Assembly: GCA_902771785.1 (NCBI GenBank)
Contig: CACXYH010000007.1
Location: 20,252-84,251, forward strand
Direction: 5' to 3'
DNA: 64,000 bases
From: an uncultured Prevotellaceae bacterium
Lineage (GTDB): Bacteria; Bacteroidota; Bacteroidia; Bacteroidales; Bacteroidaceae
A program made the position numbers and the translations under genes. This document shows, in pieces, positions 8,901 through 16,627 of the stretch (its first letter is position 1; each line of letters opens with the position of its first letter). The notes beneath the pieces were generated by a model. The model did no database searches, was not told the DNA's origin, and saw only the letters and a program-made list of their open reading frames with translations.

Positions 8901-9923
8901 ATGAACAAAAACCGACTCCTGCTTGGAGGATTGTTGCTCACCTGCTCGATGACGATGTCGGCCCAAGGCGCCAAGAACATCGTCATCAGCGAGGTGCTCA
9001 CCAACAACACCGCCAGCATCGTGGATGAGTTCGGACGCAGGGAAGCGTGGATTGAGCTGGCCAACACGTCGTACACTACCTACAACGTGCGAGGCATGTT
9101 CATCACCACCAATCCCAAAGTGCTCGACAAGAGCCTCAGCGCCCCAGAACGCATCAAGCTCATGAGCGTCATCCCCAGTGGTGACGACCGTACGGCAATG
9201 GGTGCCCGCAAGCATCTGTTGCTCTTCTGCAACTCTAACCCCACCGAGGGCAAGTTGCATCTCTCTGTGGAGGTTCCCCTGTCGGAGCCTGTGTGGTTAG
9301 CCCTCTACAACGGCAACGGCGTGGAGCTGATTGACTCCGTCACCATTCCTGCGCTGGCAGCCGACCAGTCGTATGCCCGCACCAACGGCAAGTGGAGCGT
9401 GAAGAGTGCCGACAACGTCACGCCTGGCATCGAGAACTTCATCGCCGCCAGCGAGACCAAAGTCGAGAAGTTCAAGCGCGAAGACCCCTACGGCATTGCT
9501 ATGGCCATCATGGCGATGGGCATCGTGTTCACCTGTCTGGCCACGCTCTGGATTTTCTTCACCCTCTTCGGCATGCTGATGCGCCACATGGAGACCGCCA
9601 AGAAGGTGGCCAACAAGCAGCCCATCAAGCCCATCACGAAGACCGTCGAGAAGACCATCGAGATTAGCCACAAGACGGGCAACGTGCTTCAGGAAGGCTT
9701 CGAGAAGAAGGGCATCGACATGGAGGTCTACATGGCCGTCATCGGCATGGCCCTCCGCCAGTATGAAGACGATGTGCACGACGTCGAGAGCGGCATCATC
9801 ACCATCAAGCCCAAAGACACGGGCTGGGACGATGAGTACAGCCAGATGACCCACCTGCACGAGGCCTTCATCCCCTCGAGCCACAACGCACCTACTATTC
9901 CCACAACTCCAGAACTTCACTAA
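8901..9923 (+). CDS. OadG-like gamma subunit with N-terminal lamin-tail-like domain
   Basis: 340 residues: a signal peptide (1-21, ending SAQ), then an extracytoplasmic region resembling a lamin-tail domain (IVISEVLTNNTA, EAWIELANTS, PGIENF), a single membrane helix at about 195-222 (AMAIMAMGIVFTCLATLWIF), and a cytoplasmic Lys-rich tail. The helix and tail match the gamma chain of sodium-translocating decarboxylases (oxaloacetate or methylmalonyl-CoA type), which anchors the soluble carboxyltransferase to the membrane beta subunit. The biotin carrier and beta subunit follow directly. No carboxyltransferase (alpha) gene is present in the window, so the substrate cannot be assigned. Confidence 0.8.
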   Translation: MNKNRLLLGGLLLTCSMTMSAQGAKNIVISEVLTNNTASIVDEFGRREAWIELANTSYTTYNVRGMFITTNPKVLDKSLSAPERIKLMSVIPSGDDRTAMGARKHLLLFCNSNPTEGKLHLSVEVPLSEPVWLALYNGNGVELIDSVTIPALAADQSYARTNGKWSVKSADNVTPGIENFIAASETKVEKFKREDPYGIAMAIMAMGIVFTCLATLWIFFTLFGMLMRHMETAKKVANKQPIKPITKTVEKTIEISHKTGNVLQEGFEKKGIDMEVYMAVIGMALRQYEDDVHDVESGIITIKPKDTGWDDEYSQMTHLHEAFIPSSHNAPTIPTTPELH

Positions 9924-9937
9924 CACACGAGAAGACA

Positions 9938-10393
9938 ATGAACAAGTATCAGTATAAAGTACAAGGCGTCGACTACGAAGTAGAAATCGCCGAAGTAGAA
10001 GGCAACATCGCCAAAGTAAACGTGAACGGCATCCCCTTCGAGGTGGAGCTGCAGAAGCCCATCAATGCCGCCAAGCACCCCAGCATGAACAAGCCGAAGG
10101 TGGAAGCCCCCAAGCCCGCACCCACGGCTGCCCCTGCAGCAGCAGCTCCCGTTGCCGCTCCTGCCGCCCCCGCCGGCGCAGGCTCTCCCGTCAAGGCTCC
10201 GCTGCCTGGCACCATCACCGACATCAAGGTGGCCGTAGGCCAGCAGGTCAATGTGGGCGACGTTGTGCTCGTGCTCGAGGCCATGAAGATGCAGAACAAC
10301 ATCGAGGCCGAGTATAGCGGTCAGGTAACCAGTATCGTAGTAAACAAGGGTGACACGGTGATGGAAGGTGCCGTGCTGCTCACAATCGGATAA
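9938..10393 (+). CDS. Biotin carboxyl-carrier subunit of decarboxylase
   Basis: 151 residues. An N-terminal beta-rich part is followed by a flexible Ala/Pro linker (about residues 50-85) and a biotinyl domain with EAMKMQNN, the acceptor lysine being Lys117. This is the usual carrier of sodium-pump decarboxylases and carries the carboxyl group from the carboxyltransferase to the beta subunit for decarboxylation. It lies 14 bases after the gamma-like subunit and 6 before the beta subunit, clearly one operon. Whether it serves methylmalonyl-CoA, oxaloacetate or glutaconyl-CoA decarboxylase cannot be told from this gene. Confidence 0.93.
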   Translation: MNKYQYKVQGVDYEVEIAEVEGNIAKVNVNGIPFEVELQKPINAAKHPSMNKPKVEAPKPAPTAAPAAAAPVAAPAAPAGAGSPVKAPLPGTITDIKVAVGQQVNVGDVVLVLEAMKMQNNIEAEYSGQVTSIVVNKGDTVMEGAVLLTIG

Positions 10394-10399
10394 AGAGCT

Positions 10400-11551
10400 A
10401 TGTGGGAATTTATAGCAGAAAACTTCAATGAGTTCCTCACCTACACGGGCTTTGCCAATGCCGAGGTGGGCAACCTCATCATGATTGTGGTCGGCGCGAT
10501 CTTCATCTACCTGGCCATCAAGAAAGACTTCGAGCCGCTGCTGCTCGTCCCCATCGGACTGGGCATCATTCTGGGCAACATCCCCTTCCGTGCCGACGCA
10601 GGACTCGAAATAGGACTCTACGAGGATAACTCCGTGCTCAACATCTTCTATCAGGGCGTGCGCCAGGGGTGGTATCCGCCGCTCATCTTCCTGGGCATCG
10701 GCGCCATGACCGACTTCTCGGCGCTGCTGGCCAACCCCAAACTGGTGCTCATCGGAGCAGCCGCTCAGTTTGGCATCTTCGGCGCCTACATGTTTGCCCT
10801 GGCCATCGGCTTCGAGCCTAACCAGGCAGCAGGCATTGCCATCATCGGCGGTGCCGACGGCCCCACAGCCATCTTCCTGTCGAGCAAGCTCGCCCCCAAC
10901 CTGATGGGAGCCATCGCCGTGTGTGCCTACAGCTACATGGCCCTCGTGCCGCTCATCCAGCCGCCCCTCATGCGCCTGCTCACCACGAAGAAGGAGCGCG
11001 TCATCAAGATGAAGCCCGGCCGCCAGGTGAGCCAGACGGAGCGCATCCTGTTCCCCATCATCGGCCTGCTGCTCACCACCTTCATCGTGCCTTCGGGCCT
11101 GCCCCTGCTGGGCATGCTGTTCTTCGGCAACCTGCTGAAAGAGAGCGGAAAGACCACGCGTCTGGCCAAGACGGCAGGCGCTGCGCTCAACGACATCGTC
11201 GTGATGCTGCTGGGCCTCACCGTGGGCTGCTCAACGCAGGCTTCCGAGTTCCTCACCTGGAACACGGTCTTCATCTTCGTCATCGGTGCTGCTGCCTTCG
11301 CCATTGCTACGATGAGCGGCGTGTGCTTCGTGAAGCTGATGAACCTGTTCCTGCCGGAGGGCAAGAAGCTGAACCCGCTGATTGGCAACGCCGGCGTGAG
11401 TGCCGTGCCCATGAGCGCACGTATCTCGAACAACCTCGGTCTTGAGTACGACCGTCACAACTTCCTGCTCATGCACGCTATGGGTCCCAACGTGGCTGGT
11501 GTCATCGGCTCTGCCGTTGCTGCCGGTGCCCTGCTGGGCTTCCTCTCGTAG
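10400..11551 (+). CDS. Sodium ion-translocating decarboxylase beta subunit
   Basis: 383 residues with about nine or more hydrophobic helices. It carries family motifs such as GIAIIGGADGPTAIF and NAGVSAVPMSARIS plus a late GPNVAGVIGSAVAAG. The OadB/MmdB/GcdB family decarboxylates carboxybiotin and exports Na+ across the inner membrane. In succinate- and propionate-forming Bacteroidales the pump usually works with methylmalonyl-CoA decarboxylase, so that is the most likely assignment, though oxaloacetate is possible. Last gene of the run; a strong terminator follows at 11576. Confidence 0.92.
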   Translation: MWEFIAENFNEFLTYTGFANAEVGNLIMIVVGAIFIYLAIKKDFEPLLLVPIGLGIILGNIPFRADAGLEIGLYEDNSVLNIFYQGVRQGWYPPLIFLGIGAMTDFSALLANPKLVLIGAAAQFGIFGAYMFALAIGFEPNQAAGIAIIGGADGPTAIFLSSKLAPNLMGAIAVCAYSYMALVPLIQPPLMRLLTTKKERVIKMKPGRQVSQTERILFPIIGLLLTTFIVPSGLPLLGMLFFGNLLKESGKTTRLAKTAGAALNDIVVMLLGLTVGCSTQASEFLTWNTVFIFVIGAAAFAIATMSGVCFVKLMNLFLPEGKKLNPLIGNAGVSAVPMSARISNNLGLEYDRHNFLLMHAMGPNVAGVIGSAVAAGALLGFLS

Positions 11552-11575
11552 TGCAAGCAGGCCCCTACAAACAAT

Positions 11576-11614
11576 AAGCGGCAGGACTTCGCCTGAAGTC
11601 CTGCCGCTTTTCTT
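11576..11614 (+). terminator. Rho-independent terminator after decarboxylase operon
   Basis: A perfect 15-bp stem, AAGCGGCAGGACTTC (11576-11590) with its complement at 11595-11609, has a 4-base loop and is followed by TTTTCTTT. It stands between the plus-strand operon and the convergent lipoprotein gene and could serve both. Confidence 0.9.
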
Positions 11615-11618
11615 TGCC

Positions 11619-12251
11619 TTATAGGCGCACCCACTCAAGTGGCGGCGCATCCACAGGCTGGCCCAGTCGCCTGACGAACTGCTCGCATTCCTCTTCGGTT
11701 GCTTCCTTTCCGTTGACGTAATAGTCTTCGCTGCCCGTCTCCATCTCATCGTCGAAGAACTCCTCCGACCAGAAGCTGTCTGCCAGGCGGCTGTTCTTCA
11801 CCACCGTAGCGCCTTCGCACGAACGGCCAGGCGAGTAGTAGGCGCTGTAGTAGACGGCATTCTTGTAGAAGGTCAGCTCTGTGCTTCCGTCGGAATAGGC
11901 CACGAGTTGAGCCGTATCGCCGTTGACGACATAGATGGCCATGTAGTTGTGGGTGAGGTCGCGCACCCACACTTCGTCTTGCCCGTCGCCGTCGAGGTCG
12001 GCTAAGGCATACTCCGACAGCTCGAGGTCGCCAAGGCCCAGGCGCAGCTCGTCGGGCTCGCTCATCTGCTCCAGATACTTCTTGACATCCAGCTTCTGCG
12101 TAGGCACAACGGCGGCTGTGCTGTCCTGGCTTTCTGCGGTTTCTGCACTCTCGCTGCTTGCTGGGGCCTGCTTCTGCCCACAGCCGACGGTCGCCATAGC
12201 CAGCAAGGCTAAGGCAAGGGTCTTCAAGGAATTGTTGTAGGTCTTCATCAT
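11619..12251 (-). CDS. Lipoprotein with FG-GAP-like calcium-binding loop
   Basis: 210 residues with a lipobox (ATVGC, Cys24) and a Ser/Glu-rich linker after it. A single ADLDGDGQDEVWV motif resembles the Ca-binding loop of FG-GAP/VCBS repeats or EF-hand-like D-x-D-x-D-G sites. The rest has no motif I recognise. It follows the TPR gene on the same strand with a 35-base gap, so it is probably the third gene of a solute-binding protein/TPR/lipoprotein operon. Function unknown. Confidence 0.6.
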   Translation of the reverse strand: MMKTYNNSLKTLALALLAMATVGCGQKQAPASSESAETAESQDSTAAVVPTQKLDVKKYLEQMSEPDELRLGLGDLELSEYALADLDGDGQDEVWVRDLTHNYMAIYVVNGDTAQLVAYSDGSTELTFYKNAVYYSAYYSPGRSCEGATVVKNSRLADSFWSEEFFDDEMETGSEDYYVNGKEATEEECEQFVRRLGQPVDAPPLEWVRL

Positions 12252-12286
12252 ATACTACGATTTGGTTATGTTGGGAATGTCTTGAC

Positions 12287-14497
12287 TTAGCAGCCTAAGG
12301 CGTCGAGCAGGAGGAGGGCCTGCGTGCGTGTGATGCCGTGCTGCTGCAGGCGGGGCCACTCTACGGAGAGCAGTTCGTGCTCCATGCTGAAGTCGGCCGG
12401 CTTCTGCTGGCTGAGGAACTGGCGGAGCACGTCGACGGCCTGGGCTACGTCGCCGCTGAACCAGAGGCAATAGCCGTAGTTCAGCAGGTCGTCGGGCTGC
12501 GGCTGTTCGGCCGCTTGCAGCTGTGCATAGAGCTTCAGGGCCTGCTCATACTTCTTCTCGTTGGTGAGCACCCAGGCCAGGGCGCGCACCACGCGCAGGT
12601 CGTCGGGGGCTTCGTAGTTCAGCTTGTAGAGCAGCTTCATGGCCTTCTCGTTCTGCGAGAGATAGGCCATGCATACGGCGGCATTGAGCTGATAGCCGGC
12701 ATGGTCGGGCTGCAGGCTCATCAGCTGTTCGTAGGCCTGCAGGGCTGCCTCGTAGTTGTCGTCGGCAAACGATGCGCGGGCGTAGCCTGCCAGCGCCTTC
12801 TCGCTGTCGGGCTTCAGGGCGGCAGCCTTGCTGAAGTAGTCGCTGGCCAGTCGTGGCGAGAAGGAAGGCTCGGCCTGCTGCATGAGCAGGCGCCCCATCA
12901 TCATGAAGAAGCGGTAGCCCTTCATCTCGTCGGTATAGTTTTCGAGCACGCGGGTGGCGGCCTTGTGCATCTTGCGCTTCATGAAGAAGGCGGCCGTGGC
13001 GTCGAAGTGGGCAGCGAGGGGCGTATTGCGGAACAGGCTGTTGCCGAAGAAGACGTAGCTCAGGTCCTGCGCGTCGCCGGCAGGGAACGGATTGCGGAAC
13101 TGGCTGCGCATGGGATAGAGGCGGAAGAAGCGGTAGAGGTTCTGCAGGTAGACGCGCCTGATGAAGGCGGGCTGCCGCTGCTCTTCGATGGCCACCTCGC
13201 CTCCGATGGGCATGGCCTCGCCGCGCTCCACCATCTGCATGAGGTTCTTGGGCAGGCGGTCGAACACCTGATTGCAGGCGAGCACGAACGAGTACTTGTC
13301 GCTGTCGCAGAAGGCGCCGAGCGAGATGAGCGAGTGCAGGAACTTGGCGCCGCGCTGCTGGTTCCACATGCTGCTGATGCCAGGATGCTGCGGATAGAAG
13401 GGCACGAACCAGTTGCTGATGCGGTCGAAGAAGGTGAAGCGCTTCATCTGCGAGAAGCCGGCAAAGTAGATGTCGCTGCCCTGCTTCTGCATGTCGACCA
13501 TGCGGCGTATGCTTCCCTCGAGCTTCTCCATGTTCTGCTCCACGGCGTCGGGGTGGAGGATGTCTTCCATGGGGTCGTCGTCGGTTTCCTCCAGGCTGCC
13601 GTTGTTGATGCGCAGGTTGCCGCGCTTCATGATCTCGGGCATGATTTCGCGCTGGATGGTGCGTGTGTCGGCCTCGGCCGATATGCAGTAGACGAGCTGC
13701 ACCTGCAGCTCGGCCAGTTCCTTGCAGCATCGCTCGTCCTGGCAGAGCTGCTCCACGAGGTCGGCCAGCTCGCTGAAGAGGCGCGCCTTGTCTTCGTCGA
13801 TGCAGAGCACCCAGCCTACGAGTGCTCGCTGGCGGAGGGCCTCGTCGGCCGTCTGCCTGTAGACATTGGCCAGGACGCGGAACTTATTGAAGTCGAAGTA
13901 GTTCATGGCCGAGAGCATGATGGCGCTGACGATGAGCTGCTGGTCGATGGTGTCGATGGTTGGCGAGAGCAGGATGTCCTCGAAGGCCTGTGCCAGCTGG
14001 TCTTTCCATTGGAACGAGGTCCAGATGTAGTCGAAGAGGTCGTTCATGAGCGTGGCGTGTGCTTCGTGCAGCCTGGCCGCCTTCTCCTGTCGCACGTGCT
14101 CTGGCTCGAGCGATAGCATGGCCACGTCGCTGACGTAGCTCTCCAGGTCGCTGCGCACGTCGGTCATCGTCCAGTTGACGTGCTTGCGGCGGGGCTGGAA
14201 GAAGCAGCTGGCGAGGAAGGAGCTCTTGTCGATGTTGTCGTAGATGCTCAGGTTGCTGCAGAGCGTGTAGAGGCGGCGCAGCAGCTGGTCGTAGAGCTGT
14301 TCGCGCTTGGGGTCGTCGAAGCCCCGCTGCCAGTAGTCGCTCATGAGCTGGTAGTCGTTCTTGAGCGCCTCGAGCTGCTCCAGGTATTTGGGGTTGGGAT
14401 AGGTCAGCAGATGGTTCTCCAGCAGGCCGATGGCCTTACCCAAGCGGCGGTTCATGACTTGTTCGATGACGCTTCTGAATAGTTCGTTCTGTTGCAT
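12287..14497 (-). CDS. Large TPR-repeat protein
   Basis: 736 residues, no signal peptide and no membrane helix, so probably cytoplasmic. The C-terminal third contains tetratricopeptide-like pairs (AALKPDSEKALAGYARASF, YEAALQAYEQLMSLQPDHAG, YEQALKLYAQLQAAEQPQPD), and the long N-terminal part is helical without a domain I recognise. Gene order on the minus strand is solute-binding lipoprotein, this gene (25-base gap), small lipoprotein. Likely a protein-protein scaffold; no further function can be supported. The long open frames on the opposite strand come from the GC-rich codon pattern and are not genes. Confidence 0.8.
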   Translation of the reverse strand: MQQNELFRSVIEQVMNRRLGKAIGLLENHLLTYPNPKYLEQLEALKNDYQLMSDYWQRGFDDPKREQLYDQLLRRLYTLCSNLSIYDNIDKSSFLASCFFQPRRKHVNWTMTDVRSDLESYVSDVAMLSLEPEHVRQEKAARLHEAHATLMNDLFDYIWTSFQWKDQLAQAFEDILLSPTIDTIDQQLIVSAIMLSAMNYFDFNKFRVLANVYRQTADEALRQRALVGWVLCIDEDKARLFSELADLVEQLCQDERCCKELAELQVQLVYCISAEADTRTIQREIMPEIMKRGNLRINNGSLEETDDDPMEDILHPDAVEQNMEKLEGSIRRMVDMQKQGSDIYFAGFSQMKRFTFFDRISNWFVPFYPQHPGISSMWNQQRGAKFLHSLISLGAFCDSDKYSFVLACNQVFDRLPKNLMQMVERGEAMPIGGEVAIEEQRQPAFIRRVYLQNLYRFFRLYPMRSQFRNPFPAGDAQDLSYVFFGNSLFRNTPLAAHFDATAAFFMKRKMHKAATRVLENYTDEMKGYRFFMMMGRLLMQQAEPSFSPRLASDYFSKAAALKPDSEKALAGYARASFADDNYEAALQAYEQLMSLQPDHAGYQLNAAVCMAYLSQNEKAMKLLYKLNYEAPDDLRVVRALAWVLTNEKKYEQALKLYAQLQAAEQPQPDDLLNYGYCLWFSGDVAQAVDVLRQFLSQQKPADFSMEHELLSVEWPRLQQHGITRTQALLLLDALGC

Positions 14498-14522
14498 GCG
14501 GTCGTTTGGTGAGTGGTGTCTG

Positions 14523-15446
14523 TTATTTCTTCTGCAGCCATGCTTTGGCCCGGTCGATGTCTTTCTGACGGGGTGCCTGTGCGTGGTCGAAGCGTATGTC
14601 GGCGGGCAGCGAGTCGACGCTGCCGGGCTTCATGCCGCATCGCTGCTCGATGAGGCGGCGGAAGCGGGCCAGTCCCTGGGCGTTGATGGTGTCGCAGGCC
14701 ATGTTGTAGGCCTTGATGAATACGTCGACCTGGCGCTGTCGGGCGGTGTCGCGCAGGGCTTTCCGGCTGAAGCCGATGACGCCCAGGTGCAGGTCGAGCT
14801 TGCGGCTGTCCATGAGCACGGGCGCCTTGAGCTGTCGGGCCTGCGTGGCTTGCGGTTCGGGCAGCAGCAGGGCGTCCATCGTTCCCGTCTGAAGCATGCT
14901 CAGGCGCACGCCGACGTCGTTGAGCTGAATGCGGAACACGCGCTCGTGCTTGAGCTTGGCGCTGTCGACGGCGAAGTCGGCCAGCAGGTCGGTAGCCGAG
15001 TAGCGGGTCATGGCCAGCATCTTGTCGTCGAGCTGCTTGAGCTGCTTGATGCGCGCCATGGGGTTGGTGACGAGCAGCCAATGCAGGTTGGTGGCCGTCT
15101 TATATATAATAGGTGTACCCTGCTGGGCGAGCCGCTCCGTGCGCACGAGGTCGGAGACCAGGCCCTCTACCCTGCCGCGGGCGATGGCCGTGTCGCAGTC
15201 CATCTGCGCCGTGTAGGGCTTCAGCCTGACGTCGGCGCCCAAGCGCTGAAACATGCCGTGCTCCTCGGCCACGTAGAGCGGCAGGCAGTCGAGCGTGGGC
15301 ATCACGGCAATCTTCAGCGCTGCCGAGTCTTCGCGCCAGGCCTTCAGCCGTTCTTCCTGCGATATGAGCTGCTGCTCTTCCTGCGAGGGTCCGCAGGCCT
15401 GCAGCATGGCCACGAGCGCAGTTGCTATCATGATAGTCTTTCTCAT
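14523..15446 (-). CDS. NMT1/SsuA-type periplasmic solute-binding lipoprotein
   Basis: 307 residues from the ATG at 15446; an in-frame ATG 29 codons upstream lies beyond the -7 box and is rejected. Lipobox MLQAC with Cys18. The body has the type 2 periplasmic-binding fold of ABC importers for nitrate, sulfonates, taurine or thiamine precursors: ALKIAVMPTLDCLPLYVAEE, then GRVEGLVSDLVR, KMLAMTRYSATDLLAD and LLLPEPQATQAR. The gene is followed by a TPR protein and a lipoprotein, not by the permease and ATPase normally found with it, so either the transporter is elsewhere or the binding protein is used for sensing. Substrate unknown. Confidence 0.8.
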   Translation of the reverse strand: MRKTIMIATALVAMLQACGPSQEEQQLISQEERLKAWREDSAALKIAVMPTLDCLPLYVAEEHGMFQRLGADVRLKPYTAQMDCDTAIARGRVEGLVSDLVRTERLAQQGTPIIYKTATNLHWLLVTNPMARIKQLKQLDDKMLAMTRYSATDLLADFAVDSAKLKHERVFRIQLNDVGVRLSMLQTGTMDALLLPEPQATQARQLKAPVLMDSRKLDLHLGVIGFSRKALRDTARQRQVDVFIKAYNMACDTINAQGLARFRRLIEQRCGMKPGSVDSLPADIRFDHAQAPRQKDIDRAKAWLQKK

Positions 15447-15498
15447 CGTCGTCGTGTTGTGCTCCTGCCTGTGGCAGAAGCGCTGTGTATCATGACTG

Positions 15499-15506
15499 CA
15501 AAGGTA
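15499..15506 (-). promoter_or_regulatory. Bacteroidota -7 box (TACCTTTG)
   Basis: TACCTTTGCAGT on the minus strand, 53 bases before the ATG at 15446. It should drive the solute-binding protein/TPR/lipoprotein operon and supports that start over the upstream one. Confidence 0.65.
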
Positions 15507-15544
15507 AGCAATTAAATTGAAACAGCGAAACAATCGGCTGGAAA

Positions 15545-15654
15545 AGTGCCGCCTGCGCCTGCAAAAGGTGCCGCTAAGCCGCAGGAGAAGTGCCGCCTGT
15601 CGGCAGGAGAAGTGCCACTTATCGGCAGGAAAAGTGCCTCCGATGCGTGCAGGA
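15545..15654. repeat. 22-bp tandem repeat array, 5 units (array B1)
   Basis: Units begin with AGTGCC or GGTGCC at 15545, 15567, 15589, 15611 and 15633, exactly 22 apart. Each unit carries an inverted pair (TGCCG/CGGCA in the third, TGCC/GGCA in the fourth, TGC/GCA in the others) around a variable centre. The array is upstream of the solute-binding protein promoter and downstream of the HU-like gene. Confidence 0.9.
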
Positions 15655-15675
15655 GACGCCTTGGGAGCTATGGTT

Positions 15676-15785
15676 GACTCCAGTCAACCATATTGCTGAC
15701 TATAGTCAACGATATGGCCGACTGCAGTCGACGATATTGCTGACTGCAGCCGACGATATTGCTGACTGCAGCCGGCCATGAGAGC
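15676..15785. repeat. 22-bp tandem palindrome array, 5 units (array B2)
   Basis: Units start with GACT at 15676, 15698, 15720, 15742 and 15764, again exactly 22 apart. Centres are palindromic and vary together: TTGACTCCAGTCAA, GACTATAGTC, CGACTGCAGTCG. A shared GATATTGCT part fills the rest of each unit. The sequence differs from array B1 beside it. The remaining bases 15786-15847 contain a possible AGCCGCC/GGCGGCT hairpin near the end of the HU-like gene and nothing else I recognise. Confidence 0.9.
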
Positions 15786-15847
15786 GGAGCCGCCTCTGGG
15801 GTAGTGGAAGCCGGGCTGAGGCATGCTTCGGGCGGCTTTCGGCTATG

Positions 15848-16501
15848 CTAACGGCGCCTGTAAACCACGGCTTTGCCCACCCTCTCGCCTCGCAACAGGG
15901 CGTCGGGGCCAGTCGATAGCCTTTCGAGCCACTTCGAAGCCCGATAGCGCGTGAGGCCGAAGTCGCTCACGAGGCGGCGCTCCGTGACGTAGCCGTGCTC
16001 GTCGAGGTAACGGTTGAGCAGCCCCATGAACTCCTCGTCAGTATAGTCGGCCGAGTGCCCCACGTCGCCGCGCGCCTGCCCGTGCTCGAAGCTATAGGGC
16101 TGATGGCGCACGCTCTCGGTGAACTCCTTGTCGGGCGTGAAGCCGATGCCCTCCACGCAGACGTCGTTGCCCGTGATGCGCGAGGGGTCGGTGAACACGG
16201 GCTTGTAGCGGTTGCCCTGCTCGTCCGTGCGCTCGCGGAAGCCCAGCTTCAGGTAGAACGTGCCCAGCCCATCGAGGTGGAGCCTGCGGTTCTCGCCCAG
16301 CTGCTCCACGATCTCGTTGGTGAGCACCGTGAGCGCCATCTCGAGCAGCTCAGGCCTGGCCACGTTGTAGCGCTTCATGTGGGCCAGGAGCTGCGCCTTG
16401 CTGACGGTGCCCCACGTCATTTGCCTCACCTGGTAGGTGTCCCTGCCCTGCTCGTCCTTCTGCGGATTGCGGTGCACGCTGAATCTGATAGTATTTGCCA
16501 T
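15848..16501 (-). CDS. HU-like DNA-binding protein (Bacteroidota long form)
   Basis: 217 residues from the ATG at 16501 (MANTIRFSVHRNPQ). The first about 130 residues match the Bacteroidota long HU family: VSKAQLLAHMKRYN, ELLEMALTVLTNEIVEQL, then LDGLGTFYLKLGF and IGFTPDKEF. The last about 80 residues form a separate helical segment resembling a winged helix (EEFMGLLNRYLDEHGYVTERRL, TRYRASKWLERL). It probably bends DNA or organises the nucleoid; the second domain may add sequence specificity. It is transcribed divergently from radA from a TACCTTTG box. A much longer frame through radA in the upstream direction is an artefact. Confidence 0.85.
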   Translation of the reverse strand: MANTIRFSVHRNPQKDEQGRDTYQVRQMTWGTVSKAQLLAHMKRYNVARPELLEMALTVLTNEIVEQLGENRRLHLDGLGTFYLKLGFRERTDEQGNRYKPVFTDPSRITGNDVCVEGIGFTPDKEFTESVRHQPYSFEHGQARGDVGHSADYTDEEFMGLLNRYLDEHGYVTERRLVSDFGLTRYRASKWLERLSTGPDALLRGERVGKAVVYRRR

Positions 16502-16529
16502 AGTCTTGATTTTTTTACTAAGTTTAGTG

Positions 16530-16537
16530 CAAAGGTA
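16530..16537 (-). promoter_or_regulatory. Bacteroidota -7 box (TACCTTTG) for HU-like gene
   Basis: Minus-strand TACCTTTGCACT, 28 bases before the ATG at 16501. It faces the radA -7 box at 16581 with 43 bases between, the same spacing as at two other divergent pairs in the window. Confidence 0.75.
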
Positions 16538-16580
16538 CGCATTTTTCCTTGCAAACCCTCGTTTTTCAGAGAAAAATTCG

Positions 16581-16588
16581 TAACTTTG
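16581..16588 (+). promoter_or_regulatory. Bacteroidota -7 box (TAACTTTG) for radA
   Basis: TAACTTTGTGGG, 39 bases before the radA ATG at 16628. No clear -33 TTTG; the upstream region is shared with the HU-like promoter. Confidence 0.7.
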
Positions 16589-16627
16589 TGGGTCAAAAAC
16601 GAACCGATAACAACAAACGACACAGCT

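Noticed and set aside
12338-14116. 592-codon plus-strand open frame
   Set aside because: Lies opposite the TPR gene; its Val/His/Glu/Leu-rich product has no motif. Stops are rare on the opposite strand of GC-rich genes.
15545-15785. CRISPR array
   Set aside because: Repeats abut with no spacers, the 22-bp unit is too short, and no cas genes are present.
15995-16627. N-terminal extension of radA by about 210 codons
   Set aside because: It reads antisense through the HU-like gene and precedes the radA -7 box; the RadA zinc finger begins at 16628.
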